Assembly (NCBI GenBank): GCA_009823505.1
Contig: VZQC01009967.1
Span: 884,971 to 948,970 of the forward strand
Source: Rhizomys pruinosus
Taxonomy: Eukaryota > Chordata > Mammalia > Rodentia > Spalacidae
Direction of reading: 5' to 3'
Length of the DNA: 64,000 bases
Shown in pieces: positions 37,177 to 49,682 of the stretch. The notes under the pieces are model-generated. The model ran no database searches and had not been told where the DNA came from. It saw only the letters and a list, made by a program, of their open reading frames with translations. The translations under genes were made by a program, and so were the position numbers. How positions within the stretch are numbered: the first letter of the stretch is position 1; every line of letters starts with the position of its first letter.

Positions 37177-37411
37177 TTTTTAATTGTTTTTAAATTTTTT
37201 ATTTATTCTTGTATGTGTATGAATGTACTGTCTGCATGTAGGTTTGTGCACCTGTGTCATGCAAGGCTGCGGAGGTCAGAGGAGGGTGTCGGATTCCCCT
37301 GGAATTGGAGTTAAAGATGGTTTTAAGCCGCCATGTGGGTGCTGGGATTCGAACCCGGGTTTTCTGCAAGAGCAGTTGGCGCTCTTAACCATTAGGCCAT
37401 CTCTCCAGCCC
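37177..37411 (-). mobile_element. B2 SINE, short form
   Basis: Antisense copy with a perfect 16-bp target duplication cttaccactcatttat at 37161-37176 and 37412-37427. No 17-bp duplication. Confidence 0.95.
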
Positions 37412-37535
37412 CTTACCACTCATTTATGTCATCAGGTAGGCAATGAAAAACTAGCATAGTATCTTTTGCCTATGTGTACAATGAGGGACTTATAGGAGGT
37501 CTTTTCAAGGACTTAAAAAAATAACACTTTAAATG

Positions 37536-37735
37536 AGGGCAGTGAGATGGTGCAGCGAGCGCAGGTGCCTGCTGCCAAGCCTAGAGATCTGAGTTTGATC
37601 CCCAGGACTCACATGGTAGAAGGAGGAAACTGTCTGCCACAAGTTGTTTTCTGACCTCCACATAGCACACACATGCCAAACACATGCCAAACACATACAC
37701 ACATGTGCACACAAAATAAATAAAAGGTTTCATCT
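37536..37735 (+). mobile_element. B3-type SINE
   Basis: Sense: ggcagtgagatggtgcagcg, tttgatccccaggactcaca and ttctgacctccacatagcac, ending in AAATAAATAAA. Confidence 0.8.
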
Positions 37736-37770
37736 TACTTTTATTTCATTTTTAATTGTATTTAAATTAC

Positions 37771-37905
37771 ATTATATATATAATATATATTCAACATATA
37801 TATATAATATAATATATATATATAATATATATTAGTATAACAGAATATAAACTGAATTTTATATACATATATTATATATATATATATAATATATGTATAT
37901 AAATT
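37771..37905. repeat. AT-rich low-complexity tract
   Basis: TATA and TAATA units over about 135 bp with several short self-complementary arms. Confidence 0.9.
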
Positions 37906-38452
37906 TCTGTTTAAGGTCCGTCTACATTCCATAAGGTATTTAATTCATGGTTTTTGTATCTATTGTATCCAGTACATTTTTTAGCATTGCATATAGAAGC
38001 TGAGTTCATGACTATCAATCTGAATTTCAGCCAAGCCTTCCAGTTCCCATAATTAAGACAGGAGAGTTGTCTGATTGCCCTCTGGATAATCACATGCTCA
38101 AACTGTCCCTGGTTCTGTTAGTCAAGAGACATTTAGCAGAAGCGTTTCCAAGAATTGCCTTTTAGCTGTGCTGTGCTGTGCCTTTTTGGGGCAGATGCCA
38201 AAGAGATTTCAGTCCTCATATTAACTATTTGCTCAGTGAAGCTTAAAGAATGACAATTTTATCTTTCTGTTTTCAACTCAGTAAAGAACAGAAAAGAAAA
38301 GATTGTTGGTATAGCAGATGTTGATTTACATCAAAGTAAATGATTACAAATGATGATTCCCTCTCACAGAAGGAAATATGGTAAAAGAAGTCTTAACAAT
38401 TAAAAGCTTTGTTTGCTTCCCAGTTATGTAGTAACGTGTATGAATGACACAC

Positions 38453-38593
38453 CTCTGTTACTGCAGATTTTTCCATCTGGAGATGTGCATCTTCGCTTGC
38501 TTTCCCAGGGGGTGATGTCGCACTGGAATTCGCATTTATCTCCATGCCAACCAGCCTCGCAGTAACAGTTTCCACAGTAACACTTCCCATGGC
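38453..38593 (-). CDS. Itgbl1: Itgbl1 exon (probable exon 5), I-EGF repeat
   Basis: This 141-bp exon is phase 1/1. It begins after ...ttgggtaaag and ends before gtgtgt. It translates as [18 protein letters not shown], then [17 protein letters not shown], then [13 protein letters not shown], again with eight cysteines. The unit [12 protein letters not shown] is a family-specific loop between the fifth and seventh cysteines. The acceptor is weak because the last bases before AG are purine-rich, with pyrimidines lying farther upstream. Frame is intact and joins the 33579-33719 exon at a split glycine codon. Confidence 0.95.
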
Positions 38594-38721
38594 CTTTACC
38601 CAAAAGAATTTTATACAGTGAGGAAAAACACAACTTTTCTAAGCAGCCTCAACTTTCTACCTCTTCATGATCATTTTTGCCTTTGAAAACAACACAAGAG
38701 CTCCCTCTTCCTTGCTTAAAA

Positions 38722-38836
38722 AGCACTTGGGAGGCAAAAGCAGGCAGATATTTGTGAGTTCAAGGCCAGCCTGGTCTACAGAGTGAGTTCCAGGACAGCT
38801 GGGTCTATAGGGAGACCCCGTCTCAAAAACACCAAA
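38722..38836 (+). mobile_element. B1 SINE, 5' truncated
   Basis: It starts at agcacttgggaggcaaaagc and ends in an (AAAT)n tail at 38836-38888, followed at once by a B2. Confidence 0.92.
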
Positions 38837-38839
38837 AAA

Positions 38840-38886
<47 letters not shown>

Positions 38887-38888
38887 AT
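38836..38888. repeat. (AAAT)n
   Basis: Thirteen AAAT units, the expanded tail of the B1 at 38722. Confidence 0.97.
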
Positions 38889-38890
38889 CA

Positions 38891-39140
38891 GGGGCTGGAG
38901 AGATGGCCTAGTGGTTAAGAGCACCGACTGCTCTTGCAGAGGACCTGGGTTCGATCCCCAGCACCCACACGGTGGCTGACAACCATCTGTAACTCCAATT
39001 CCAGGAGAACTCCAGTTCCAGGGGAATCCAACACCCTCTTTTGACCTCCGCGGCAGTGCACAACACAGGTGTACAAACCTACATGCAGACAGTACATTCA
39101 TACACATAAATAAATAAATAAAATTTTTAAAAAGTTAAAA
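38891..39140 (+). mobile_element. B2 SINE, long form
   Basis: It follows directly on the (AAAT)n tail of a B1. Head ggggctggagagatggccta. It carries the 17-bp duplication. Confidence 0.93.
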
Positions 39141-40142
39141 AAAATAATCAAATCATGTAGTTTTCTCCCAAACTTCAGAGGTGAGTTTTACCTGCCCATT
39201 TATACAAATAAAGCTAGCCAATGTGCCCTTCAACTTGACCTACACAGAGAGTTGATTAAAAGAATAGAATTAGTAAAGACCTCTCAAGAATGACTACAGA
39301 AGTCCATTAATCCATGCAAGCTTTTATTCAAGGATATGCCTTGAATTAGTCATTAAAACTGTTTATTTGAAATCAACTACTGAGAAAGCAATGGTACATA
39401 TTTACTTAGGTACACAATATTAATGACTCAAACAAGAGGAAATATTTCATCTTTTCATTTCATTCTGTTCCACAAGCTGTTGCATTCTCCCATGTGGAAA
39501 AGAAGTTTCCAGCTAAGTCAATGTTTAGTCTTGATTTAACCCTGTAATATAACGTGTACTCTTAGTCTCACAAGTCTCCACTCTAGTCAGGAGAGAATAC
39601 AGATATGAGTTAAGCGTGCCCTTCATTCTGGGCCCACATGCCACTCAGTCAACGATCATCTCTCCATCATCTTCTCCATGCTCATTTGTACAACCCACCA
39701 GGCCAGCTGTAACCAACTGCACATCAGTCCTCCTGACTGCATGTCTAACTGGCCTTCTCCAATTTCCCAAGAGATGTTATTGACCCTCAAATTAATTTCC
39801 TGTGTATGCTCTCCTTTGTAGTTCTGCTACCCAAGGACGAATAAATTTCCTCTTTGTTTTCTCTAGTCTTTTGTTAGTCATAGAGTTTTCATTTTAAAAG
39901 ACAATGACTAAAGTACTCTTCCAACTTTCCTCTTCTGTGGCCACAATCTCAGAAGGCCCAACAGTGGAGCTATTTTAAATTGTGTATTAATTATATTTTT
40001 CATTGTAACATTTTAGTCTTTCTAGCCAATCACAAGAGTACTGATAGGGCTTGTGAAATTCCAATAAGAAGAGCAAGTAGAGTTTCTAGATTTCTATGCC
40101 ATAGTTTCATTAAGAAGATGCATACGTAAGAGAAAGACACAA

Positions 40143-40163
40143 AGAGAGAGAGAGAGAGAGAGA
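40143..40163. repeat. (GA)n
   Basis: About ten GA units. Confidence 0.95.
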
Positions 40164-42216
40164 TAAAGGAAAGATTGCTACAGAGAGACACCCAGAAGGA
40201 GGGGCTCAGCACACCATGTGATAATAGATTCTTCCTGAATGAAGGGTAACTGGAACACACTTCCTTAACCTTATGCAACAAATTTTAAATCTCAGTAGTA
40301 TATATTCACTTAAGCCAATGCAAAGGCTATTAGATGACTTCGTCAATAACATATATCAAGTGTACAGTTCATTTATTAACTTAAAAAGGTTTTTTACATG
40401 TGTACACAACAAAATCATATTCTATTGCTGTATCAGAAGCCTCAAGGACTTGAGGGATATGTGGGGGGATAAAAGCATGACTGGGCACAAATTCCTTTCC
40501 TTAAGATTCAGGTTCTATAAAACCCATTACGCTTTTTAACCTCTCTATAGAATTTATTACCTGTGCATTTTATGAAATGTATATAAAACATGCCACATAT
40601 GTAGTGACTGCCATAATACCAAAGAATTATCTTAAAATGTACATCCTTTATACAAAACTTCTTGTTATGTTTATGAAATTCAATATTGAGTTGGGGTTTT
40701 ATTTATCAAAACATTAAGATAAGGGGTGAATCAGAAAAGAAAATATATGTAAAGCTCAACTTTTGTGCAGATATGGAAAAAACTCACATTGGGCTAACTG
40801 AAGATAATCGAAATAAAATGTAAGTTTCAGGACAATGCATATATCAAACAGAGAAGCAACTCTGTTGTATGTAAACTGACAGAAAGGGAAACAAATCTCA
40901 TTTTATATATTGTCATATAACATAATATGATAGTTTATAGAATCCTCTCTAAACAGATTGTTTTCATGTGAATGACACATAGAAAATCTAGAATTCTAAG
41001 CAACATCAGCCCCAGAGAATGTTTCTGGATGCTCATGCCTAGACTCTGTACCATGAAATTGCTTAAGTTCCAGCAAATGGAAAAAAGTAAAAAGGACAAC
41101 AGTTAGACATTTCCTGTTGTGCTGTTTCAAGTTAAATTTTTCTGTTTGCACATGCAAATAAACTTTGCCTTTGTGGTATGCATCAAAACTCAGTGGTCCC
41201 AAAGCAGGCCCTCCCAGTGTTTGGGTCTTTATCAACAAGATAGCAAATTCATAATATTTGCAGGTAGTTTAAATGTAATTATTTTGAACTAAATGCCCCC
41301 AGAGAATGGTGTGTCTGGCTTAACACATTGGCTTAAAGGAGCTTCCTGTGTGTCTTTAGCCTGGTGGGTTGTACATCTACAAGTTTAGAGACAAAGGATT
41401 GAAGGAATTTAAAATAAAAATTTTTGGATGATGCTAGAAGAACATCTGGAATTCACAATGATATAAACCAAATGACAAGGCGCCTTATGCTAATGATAAT
41501 TTCTCAGTCCTCTCTGATAGCTCTGGGTCCAAGTATCCCTGATCTTCATAGGAGATGTCAGACAGGATCAAATAGACTAGATTAATTTTGGAAACGGTAG
41601 AGGATTTACTTAACAGAAGTGATGCCCATAGTCCTCTATTATCTCATTGTGCCAATCGAGGCTGCAAACGGACATTCTGGAGAGCGGCAGATCAGCAGAA
41701 ATGAAACCACAGAATGATGAGTGATGATGAGGAGCTCTTTGCAGGGAACTCAAAACTCTGAGGCACATGGGTAGTTTTGAATAGGGAGGAGACAGAAACA
41801 TAATCTTAGTGTTGGACAGACACCAGTCCGAATTCAGTCATACTGGTGGCATAGCTTAAGTTATCCATATCCCTGTTTCCACGTTTGTTTGTGTAAATAA
41901 AATTGTAAAGTGGATCTTTCAAATACCATAACATATAACATAGTGATTATAAAACTCTTGTTGCAGCCCTTGACGCTAGGAAACAGCAGAGACTAGTGCA
42001 AGAGAGGGAAAGTTGACTGAGTAAGGATGACACACAGAAAAGATCAGGAAAGTGTTCTCCACGTGTGAGAAGGCTGAGAGAAGGGGGAGGTGAAGAGACG
42101 AGCAATCCCGTCATACTTCAGTGTCCCCAGTGGGCTATGGAGCTTTTTCATTGAAAAAGGGAAAGTAAAACAGTCAAGAGATAAGGAGAAAAGAAAGGTC
42201 CTAGGATGACAGTGTA

Positions 42217-42257
42217 AGAAAAAAAGAAAGAAAGAAAGAAAGAAAGAAAAAAAGAAA
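42217..42257. repeat. (GAAA)n
   Basis: A short GAAA run with an A-rich border. Confidence 0.95.
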
Positions 42258-42508
42258 CTTCACCGTGCTACTTCAGAGCTATGTGGTTGGTTTGTTGCAC
42301 TAATAATGTAGCTCTCCTCTGGGAACAAGTGGATTTAGCATTTAAATAGTTCTAGCTTACTCTGAAAACCTTCATCTAAGTCTTCTTACCCCACATGCTT
42401 TCCAAACATAGATTTAAATTTAATTGCAAGAACAAAAATTTATATAAAGAACAATGAAATAAATTAAAAGCAAGGCCTTTTGTCCATTTCTTCTGAGAAT
42501 GTACATAC

Positions 42509-42631
42509 CTCCACATATTTCTTCTGTTTCATCATCAATGCATTCTCTATCATCACACTCACAAAATTTACCATAAACAAATCCATTTCCATCTGAATTA
42601 TCACACTTACACCTGCCACAGTGGCAGGTAC
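42509..42631 (-). CDS. Itgbl1: Itgbl1 exon (probable exon 4), I-EGF repeat
   Basis: This 123-bp exon is phase 1/1. The acceptor ...ctccgttatag is good and the donor is gtatgt. It translates as [18 protein letters not shown], then [17 protein letters not shown], then TEEICGG. The eight cysteines and the [10 protein letters not shown] core are typical of the second half of an integrin-type EGF pair. It sits 9365 bp downstream of the 51997-52143 exon and 3915 bp upstream of the next. The acidic [12 protein letters not shown] stretch is characteristic of this protein as I recall it. Frame is intact. No alternative splice site is obvious nearby. Confidence 0.95.
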
Positions 42632-43160
42632 CTATAACGGAGAAACAAGGAAAAGAATGTTATATGCACAGAAATTATAATTAATGATGCTTTCTCCTAT
42701 TTCCTTCAGGAAGGTAGAGAACTCAAACCAATTTAATGTTGCAATTATATATTTCTGTGGGAATGGTGAGGGAGAGAACGAACTATTCTGTTTTTACATT
42801 GGATAAAACAATGATAATTTACACTACACAGCTATTATTATTGACCTCTAATAGTTAAATGAGTATAAATGTGACCCCCTCAAAATATAAAGATCCTATC
42901 TCTGAGATATGTGTGAGGAAATTATACCTGGTTTTGTATAAATGAGATAAAGCAGAAAATTCTAACCTTTATCAGGGAGGTAATCCAGCTTATCTTTCCC
43001 ATGAGTATCTAGTCAATGCTTAGCAGAATATGTTTGAACATACTATTTATTTAATAAATAGATAGAGAAATAATTCATTAAGCTATACATAAATGTATAT
43101 AATGCTACAGGCTTATTTAGTGACCCATATACAATAATATGGTCTGAAATACAGCTTCTT

Positions 43161-43377
43161 TTTAAATTTTATTTATTTTTTATGTATGAATGTACTATCT
43201 GCATGTAGGTTTGTGCTCCTGTTGTGCAATCCCCTCGAGGTCAGAAGAAGGTGTCAGATTCCCCTAGAACAGGAGCTAAAGATGGTTCTCAGCTGCCATG
43301 TGAGTGCTGGGGATCAAACCCGGGTCCTCTGCAAGAACAGTTGGTGCTCTTAACCGCTAGACCATCTCTCCGGCCCC
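43161..43377 (-). mobile_element. B2 SINE, short form
   Basis: Antisense copy. Target duplication gaaatacagcttctt / gaaatccagcttctt (one mismatch) lies at 43146-43160 and 43378-43392. Confidence 0.93.
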
Positions 43378-43629
43378 GAAATCCAGCTTCTTAAATGGAT
43401 CATAACCCCACATGGAGTCACAGAACTGGACATGAGGGTATTGGAAATATTGGCAGTAATAAAAGGCTTCTGAATGTGCAGCAACCAAAAATTAATTCAA
43501 ACTCAAACACATAATGAATTTGGCAATGCTCACTTCTGTGACTGCACAGTTACAATAGTTCTGTACACGTGATATGTACACTTTGCTTGTGCATGCTAAC
43601 ACACCAGAAGTGTTTTTATTGTTCATAAA

Positions 43630-43770
43630 GACATGGTGTGCATGTCTTTAATCTCAGCACTCAGAAGGCAGAGGCATGTTGGTCTCTGAGTTCAAGGACA
43701 GCCTGGTCTACATAGTGAACTCCAGGCCTGCTGGGACTAAAGGGAGATCCTGCCTCAAAAAGACCAAAAG
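43630..43770 (+). mobile_element. B1 SINE
   Basis: Sense, moderately diverged copy: acatggtgtgcatgtcttta to gagatcctgcctcaaaaaga. Confidence 0.9.
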
Positions 43771-44408
43771 AATAAGTTCCTTGCTCTTATAAGAGCATAG
43801 CAATTTAATTCTAGAAAATAATCATGTTTAATGTCTTCCTACCATAATTATTCAGTATGTAACTTAGCATATCTATGGATATTATATAAGAATGTGAATT
43901 TTTAACTTATTTTTTATTGTTATTAAACTTTTTCCATACATCAAAAAAAGATGTGCATAAATGAAAAGTGTATATGTATCTGATAATCTCACATTTCAGC
44001 ATTCAAAGACACATTTGTTCCAATATGATGGGACCATAGTCGGTTTTCTTAGGCATAGATTCCTGGGTCCTCAGTAGGTCCTAGCATTCAAAGATCTTCG
44101 GGTCTTTAGAGCTACCATAAACCACACATTCACCCAAGGTTATAGGCCACATCTTTCAAGACTGACTTTAATGAAAGTAATATTTCATCCGAATGATGGT
44201 GATAGGGTATGATATCTATTTACTCAAATATATACATTTTGATTTTTAATTGATCCTCACAGCAATCATCATATAAAAGTTATGTCTTTTTAAGTCATCA
44301 GTATCACAATAACCTCTAGAAATACAATAAACCATCATGTCAGCAAGCCATATTCCTATGTGAGTAGGAATGTGCAAAAATAACAGAGATGTGTAAAGTG
44401 ATGACAAA

Positions 44409-44460
<52 letters not shown>
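44409..44460. repeat. (CA)n then (GA)n
   Basis: A short CA run followed by about 22 GA units. Confidence 0.97.
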
Positions 44461-44461
<1 letters not shown>

Positions 44462-45556
44462 ACAAAGGGATTTAGCTGAGAGCTGCAGGTCGAAAAGAGA
44501 GAGTCCCTGGAAGCAGCTGAAAACTGAGAGTCAAGTCAATTAATTAATGGAAAGAGCCCAAGACAGACACAAAGCAAAGGCTCTGCAATTGAGGAGTATA
44601 GAAGGCAGCAACAAACCGAAGAGTTTCAAAAAAGGAAAAACAAACCTGAGCACGGAATGAATATGAAAACCAAAGGGGAGGCATGGAACTTGCGCAGGTG
44701 ATGTTAAAGATTTTAAAGATCCGTGTTCTCAGGAAGGGGTCACAAGAGCAGGCATGGATCTGTACTAGGTAATTGCCACATGGAACATGAACATAAACAA
44801 AGCAAAACTGGGCCTCAGGAAATGAACAAAGAAGGTGAAAGAAGGTTCAGGTGGGACAAATGGTAACAGAGTTGAGAAAGTACACACATTTTTAAGAACA
44901 CTGTCAGGAGGAAAAGTAGCATTCTGTGGCTAACAGGATGAGCAGGGTGAAGGGTGTGGAGAAATCAAGGTTGGTATTTGCTTGAGTGGTAGGGAACTAT
45001 CCTATCCATGGTACCTAGGGAAGAGGACAGGCTCTGCGTAAAGGTAGAATTATAATCAAACAGGGTTTTAATCCTCATCATCAATAAATATAGTCCTTAG
45101 ATTAAAGTCCATCCCTCCTTTTTTCCTACGACTGTATGTGTTGTCAATTTCTAGTTCACAGAGTAGCTGAGGACTAAGTGGTTAACCCATCAGCCAGTCA
45201 TCTTCCTGAAGCACTGCTAGATCTAATACATTGAAGGCTTCTTGGAAAATTTTGAGTCCTTCCTCTTTTTTCATTAAAACCTTAAGTAGATCCATCACAT
45301 TCTGAATCTTTCCTCCAGCTTCACTTCATATTTAAGGCCCCTGACAATGTCTTCATTTCCCTGCCTTCTACACGATCACTTGCAAATTGCTATTATCTGT
45401 AACAGAGTTGCCTCTCACAAAATCACAAACGAATGGTGATTTTGCAAAATCTGAATTTGTTGTTTCCACCCTGAGGGTACTTTGTGAATCTGACATTTAT
45501 TAAATTTAACTTTCTTCTGTTATTTTTCTGAAAACTTTTAATATGTTGTTATTTTA

Positions 45557-45801
45557 TTTTTTTACATTTTTTATTTATTTCTGTATGTGTATGAATGTAC
45601 TGTCTGCATGCAAGTGTGTGCACCCGTGTCGTGCAATGCCATGGAGGTCAGAAGAGGGTGTCGAATTCCTCTGGACCTGGAGTTCTCCTGGAATTGGAGT
45701 TTCAGATGGTTCTTGGCCACCATGTGGGTGCTGGGGATTGAACCTGGGTCCTCTGTAAGAGCGGTTGGTGCTCTTAACCGCTACGCCATCTCTCCAGCCC
45801 C
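45557..45801 (-). mobile_element. B2 SINE, long form
   Basis: Antisense copy. Target duplication tatgttgttatttta / tatattgttatttta lies at 45542-45556 and 45802-45816. Confidence 0.94.
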
Positions 45802-46384
45802 TATATTGTTATTTTAAATATAATGCTATAATCCATGTCCTTTCTTCATATGCTTTTTCTCTAATTATCACCTTTCTCTCTTACTTTCACATCTGTTCCT
45901 TCTGTCTCTCAACCGCTCACATATCTAGTCATCTTGTGACCTATTATGTTTTTGGCAGAATACTAGAGGAGATAATAAGATAAAGAAGATTAAGCAAATC
46001 AGAGACTGGGAAAAAATATAGGAAATATAAATGGGCACATCCACACATAGCCATACATGTTTGTATTTTATAAATCCATGACACATACACCAGAAAATAC
46101 ATGAAACAGAGGCATTTACAGCAGAGTTGAGGAAAGTGCTATACAGAGGTGATAACCCTCATCTTGGTTCTGTGAAGAAAGAAAGTTGCACAGGAGTAAA
46201 TTCTTGGGTTATTGCTGATAAATAGGAATATTTCTAACAACTGGAGACACAAAGAAGATTTTGGTGATGAGAAAAATGACTAGAGAATGAGGCTGCAAAA
46301 CAACGGAATGGGTAAGCATCTGAGTTGAGTTTGCAAGAGACGGTAGGTTAGATGCAGAGAGCAGAGATAAAGAATGTTGGGTAA

Positions 46385-46629
46385 GGGCTGGAGAGATGGC
46401 CTAGCGGTTAAGAGTGCCGACCGCTCTTACAGAGGAGCCGGGTTCGATCCCCAGCACCCACATGGCGGTCGAGAACCGTCTGAAACTCCAATTCCAGGAG
46501 AACTCCAGTTCCAGGGGAATCCAACGCCCTCTTCTGACCTCCGTGGCATTGCACGACATGGGTGCACAGACCTGCATGCAGACAGTACATTCATACACAT
46601 ACAGAAATAAATAAAAAAAAATTTTTTTA
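46385..46629 (+). mobile_element. B2 SINE, long form
   Basis: Head gggctggagagatggcctag. Target duplication aaagaatgttgg lies at 46369-46380 and 46630-46641. Open frames on both strands are artefacts of the element. Confidence 0.94.
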
Positions 46630-47459
46630 AAAGAATGTTGGATAAGGATTCTGAACTGTCTGTGGGAATAGAAAGAGCCTGCTATGGTTCTGCAGCAGAG
46701 AAAAACTTGGAGAGAGCTACATATGTGGAAGTCACTTTCCCTCCAGAAAGATGGGAAGGAACAGTCTGCCTCTGCGTTCTATGACTTCTCGCTGACGTCT
46801 TCCACTGGCAGGCTCACTCTCCTCCACACATGTGAACCATTCCCGGCTGGAGTGGGAAGTTTACAACAGCTCAGAGACTTCCTGTCTCACCATCCATCAG
46901 AATTCACATCTGAGCCTCCGAGATACGGCAGATGGGAGCCCAGGCAAAAGTGCCAGACTCCTGAGGTCCTGGTGAGTCATTCTGCTTCTCCCTCTGATTA
47001 CCAGTCAGTCATACTCAGGGACTGGCTTGCTTTACACTCCATTATTTTAACTGTAGTCTTTCTTATTTTCTGACATAGCTGGTTCCCTCTGTGGCTACCC
47101 AGAAGACTTGAATACCAGGCTACACCTCTGTGCCAAGGAGCTGGATGGAGCCTCACCTTGTCCTGCACAGTCTCGCCTGTCTAGGTCCTCTATAGACTAA
47201 GCTTCTGCTGCTCTGTTCTCACTCGCATCTAAACCTGTCTTTCCATTTTATGTCATATGACAGTAACCTGCTCTCACTCTTTGACTTCCAAGCTTCTTCC
47301 AGAGACCCAAATTATAGTAAGAAAAAGAAAGAACGATTATGTCAGAGGAGTGATGGAGTTTAGAGGGGACAGTCCTGAACCACATTAGAGCTCTTATTAG
47401 AAGAGAGGAAGGTGAGAATGAGATTGCTAAAGGGCTTAGACATCAAGACAGAAGTGAGA

Positions 47460-47765
47460 AAGCAGAAACTAAGTATAATATTGAGTCTAAATTTACCTTT
47501 TGACCCAGAAATCTCACTCCTGATAGTTACCCTGAAGATAAAAATCTCTAAAAATAAGGAAAATACAAGTGGTACACCAGATCATTTCATGAGCCCTTAT
47601 TTGTAACGTATAAATATTCAAACCTCTAAATGCCCAAATATAAGAGACAGAATGAATGAATTCTATCACATACATAAAGTTCAGTATTATGCTTTTCAGA
47701 AAAAAAAATAAGAAAGAATCAAATGCTGGCGAGCAGTTGAATGGCAGAACATATTACCGACATAG
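47460..47765 (+). mobile_element. Old L1 fragment
   Basis: Text such as gacccagaaatctcactcct followed by taccctgaagataaaaatct resembles the 3' ORF2 end of ancient L1s. It is strongly decayed. Confidence 0.45.
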
Positions 47766-47804
47766 TGTGCTCAGTGCCTTTTGTATGGGAAGAATAAAAG
47801 AAAA

Positions 47805-48085
47805 ATACCAGAGCTAGAGAGATGCTCAGAGGTTAAGGTCACTTACTGTATGAGCACAAGAATCTAAATTTGAATTGCCAGAATCCATATAATATAAAAT
47901 GCCAGGCATGGTTGCCCGCCTGTGACTATAACCTCAGCATTGTAGGGCAGAGGAAGGTGAACCCCAAGAGTTCACTGGCCTGACACCCTGGCTTGGATGG
48001 TGAGGGTCCAGTTCAGTGAGAGACACCGTGTAGACAATAAGGCAAAGAGTGATAGAAAAAGACATGTGATGTACTTACATGCATG
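47805..48085 (+). mobile_element. B4-like composite SINE
   Basis: The tRNA-like head ccagagctagagagatgctc is followed by a B1-like body (gccaggcatggttgcccgcc to gtccagttcagtgagagaca) and a CA-rich end. Confidence 0.65.
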
Positions 48086-48136
48086 CACCACACAGATTTG
48101 TACCACATTATGTGCATGTACACACATATATGATAC

Positions 48137-48193
48137 ATATTCTCTTTATATATATATATATATATATATATAAAGAGAATATATATAATATAT

Positions 48194-48237
<44 letters not shown>
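48137..48237. repeat. (TA)n with embedded perfect palindrome
   Basis: The first 46 bp (48137-48182) form a perfect palindrome with arms atattctcttta / taaagagaatat around TA units. A second (TA)n follows to 48237. Confidence 0.95.
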
Positions 48238-48244
<7 letters not shown>

Positions 48245-48339
48245 AGAAGAAACACATGGGGCATTAGAAAACAGAAAATTAGTTCCCTACAATGCTAAAA
48301 GTAGCAGAGGCATCTTAATAAGGAGCATGATAAATTTCT

Positions 48340-48557
48340 TTTTTTAATTTATTTTTGTATGTGTATGAATGTACTGTCTGTATGTAAGTTTGTGCGCCCG
48401 TGTCGTGCAATGCTGTGGAAGGCAGAAGAGGGTGTCAGATTCCCCTGGAACTGGAGTTAAAGATGGTTCTCAGCTGCCATGTGGGTGCTGGGGATCAAAC
48501 CCGGGTCCTCCGAAAGAGCAGTCAGCGCTCTTAAATGCTAGGCCATCTCTCCAGCCC
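48340..48557 (-). mobile_element. B2 SINE, short form
   Basis: Antisense copy with target duplication aaatttct at 48332-48339 and 48558-48565. Confidence 0.93.
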
Positions 48558-48987
48558 AAATTTCTAAGATTTGACTATGGTACCCTATTCATATTATAAA
48601 CATTGTAGCCCTATTAATGAATAATGGGTAAGAAAGTAAAAAAATAAAAACCTAAAACTGAGAGCAATTAAGTTCAATTGATTTTCAAATATGTAACACA
48701 GCCACTTCAAAGGAGAGAGGAGTTAAGAACTCAAGTAACTTAGAAACATAGCATTAGCCCTGATCTGAAATGTGATTATGGCAGGGTACTGTGCATTTGA
48801 ATCAGATTCTGGTTTTGTGCGGAGGAAGATCTGTTTGGTATAGTTATGTCCATGAGGCAAATCTGAGAACAATTTTAGATGTGGGCTCTAGGATTGAGTA
48901 ACTGTGTAAATGTATTGATGCTATGGGGGCTTATCAAAAAGGTCCAAAATAAACAACATGGACTTAAAGAAAATAGAGAGGGGAAGA

Positions 48988-49092
48988 GATGGGCATGATG
49001 GCGCAGGCCTGTCGTCCCTTGAGCCAGGGGGAAGAGGTAGCAGTGTCACATTCTAGACCAGACAGGGCTACATGGTGAGACTTTGTTTAAAT
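48988..49092 (+). mobile_element. Old B1-like fragment
   Basis: The text agatgggcatgatggcgcag and gggctacatggtgagacttt is B1-like. Confidence 0.55.
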
Positions 49093-49212
49093 GACCTAAA
49101 ACAGCAACACTAACAGAAATAACATCCCCCAAGAATAGAAGTTTTTAAAAAGACAGAGGGGAGAAAAAAGAAGTAAGACAAGTATTTCTGTTGTTTCAAA
49201 ACTGTTAGTCCA

Positions 49213-49438
49213 GTCCAGCGGTTAAGAGCACCAACTGCTCTTGCAGAGGACCCAGGTTCTATCCCCAGCATCCACATGGCGGCTGAGAACCATCTGTAAC
49301 TCCAATTCCAGGAGAACTCCAGTTCCAGGGGAATCCGACACCCTCTTCTGACCTCCATGGCATTGCATGACACGGGTGCACAGACCTACATGCAGACAAT
49401 ACATTCATACACATAAATAAATAAATAAAATAAAAATA
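49213..49438 (+). mobile_element. B2 SINE, long form, 5' truncated
   Basis: It starts within the head at gtccagcggttaagagcacc. Target duplication aaaactgttagtcca lies at 49198-49212 and 49439-49453. Confidence 0.94.
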
Positions 49439-49582
49439 AAAACTGTTAGTCCATGAAACCAAAATTCATGTCAACAGAGGAGACTAAGAGAAGAAAGACA
49501 ACAACACTCTTGAGATCAGAGGAGGGAAACCTGGACACAAAGGACACCACAGATTCATCGCTAACAGTGTACTAGTGCTGTT

Positions 49583-49678
49583 AGGTTGCACAGAAGTATC
49601 AGTGTTAAAAAGGAAGCTACAGTTATCTTTAGGTTGCACAGAAGTATCAATGTTAAAAAGGAAGCTACAGATATCTTT
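49583..49678. repeat. 48-bp tandem duplication
   Basis: Units 49583-49630 and 49631-49678 both read aggttgcacagaagtatc, then gttaaaaaggaagctacag, with a few mismatches. Confidence 0.95.
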
Positions 49679-49682
49679 GGGG

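Larger units (their letters stand above)
33720..38452 (-). other. Itgbl1: Itgbl1 intron 5
   Basis: It holds B1s at 35601 and 36904, B2s at 36619 and 37177, a B3 at 37536 and an AT-rich tract. In 33720-35600 and 37906-38452 I see nothing recognisable. In 35760-36615 there is an 86-codon open stretch (36066-36326) without a domain and an 18-bp palindrome at 36168-36185. Confidence 0.85.
38594..42508 (-). other. Itgbl1: Itgbl1 intron 4
   Basis: A B1 plus (AAAT)n plus B2 block lies at 38722-39140. The stretch 39545-39895, which ends with cgaataaatttcctctttgt, may be an old ERVL-MaLR-type LTR but is too decayed to call. From 39895 to 42215 I see only intronic sequence and two small microsatellites. 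Confidence 0.85.

Noticed and set aside
46684..47073. 129-codon open stretch followed by a gtgagt-like donor near 46970
   Set aside because: No recognisable domain, no acceptor or partner exon found, and it lies in an intron on the opposite strand of Itgbl1. Most likely chance.
48079..48267. Tyrosine/isoleucine-rich open frame
   Set aside because: Translation of the (TA)n repeats.
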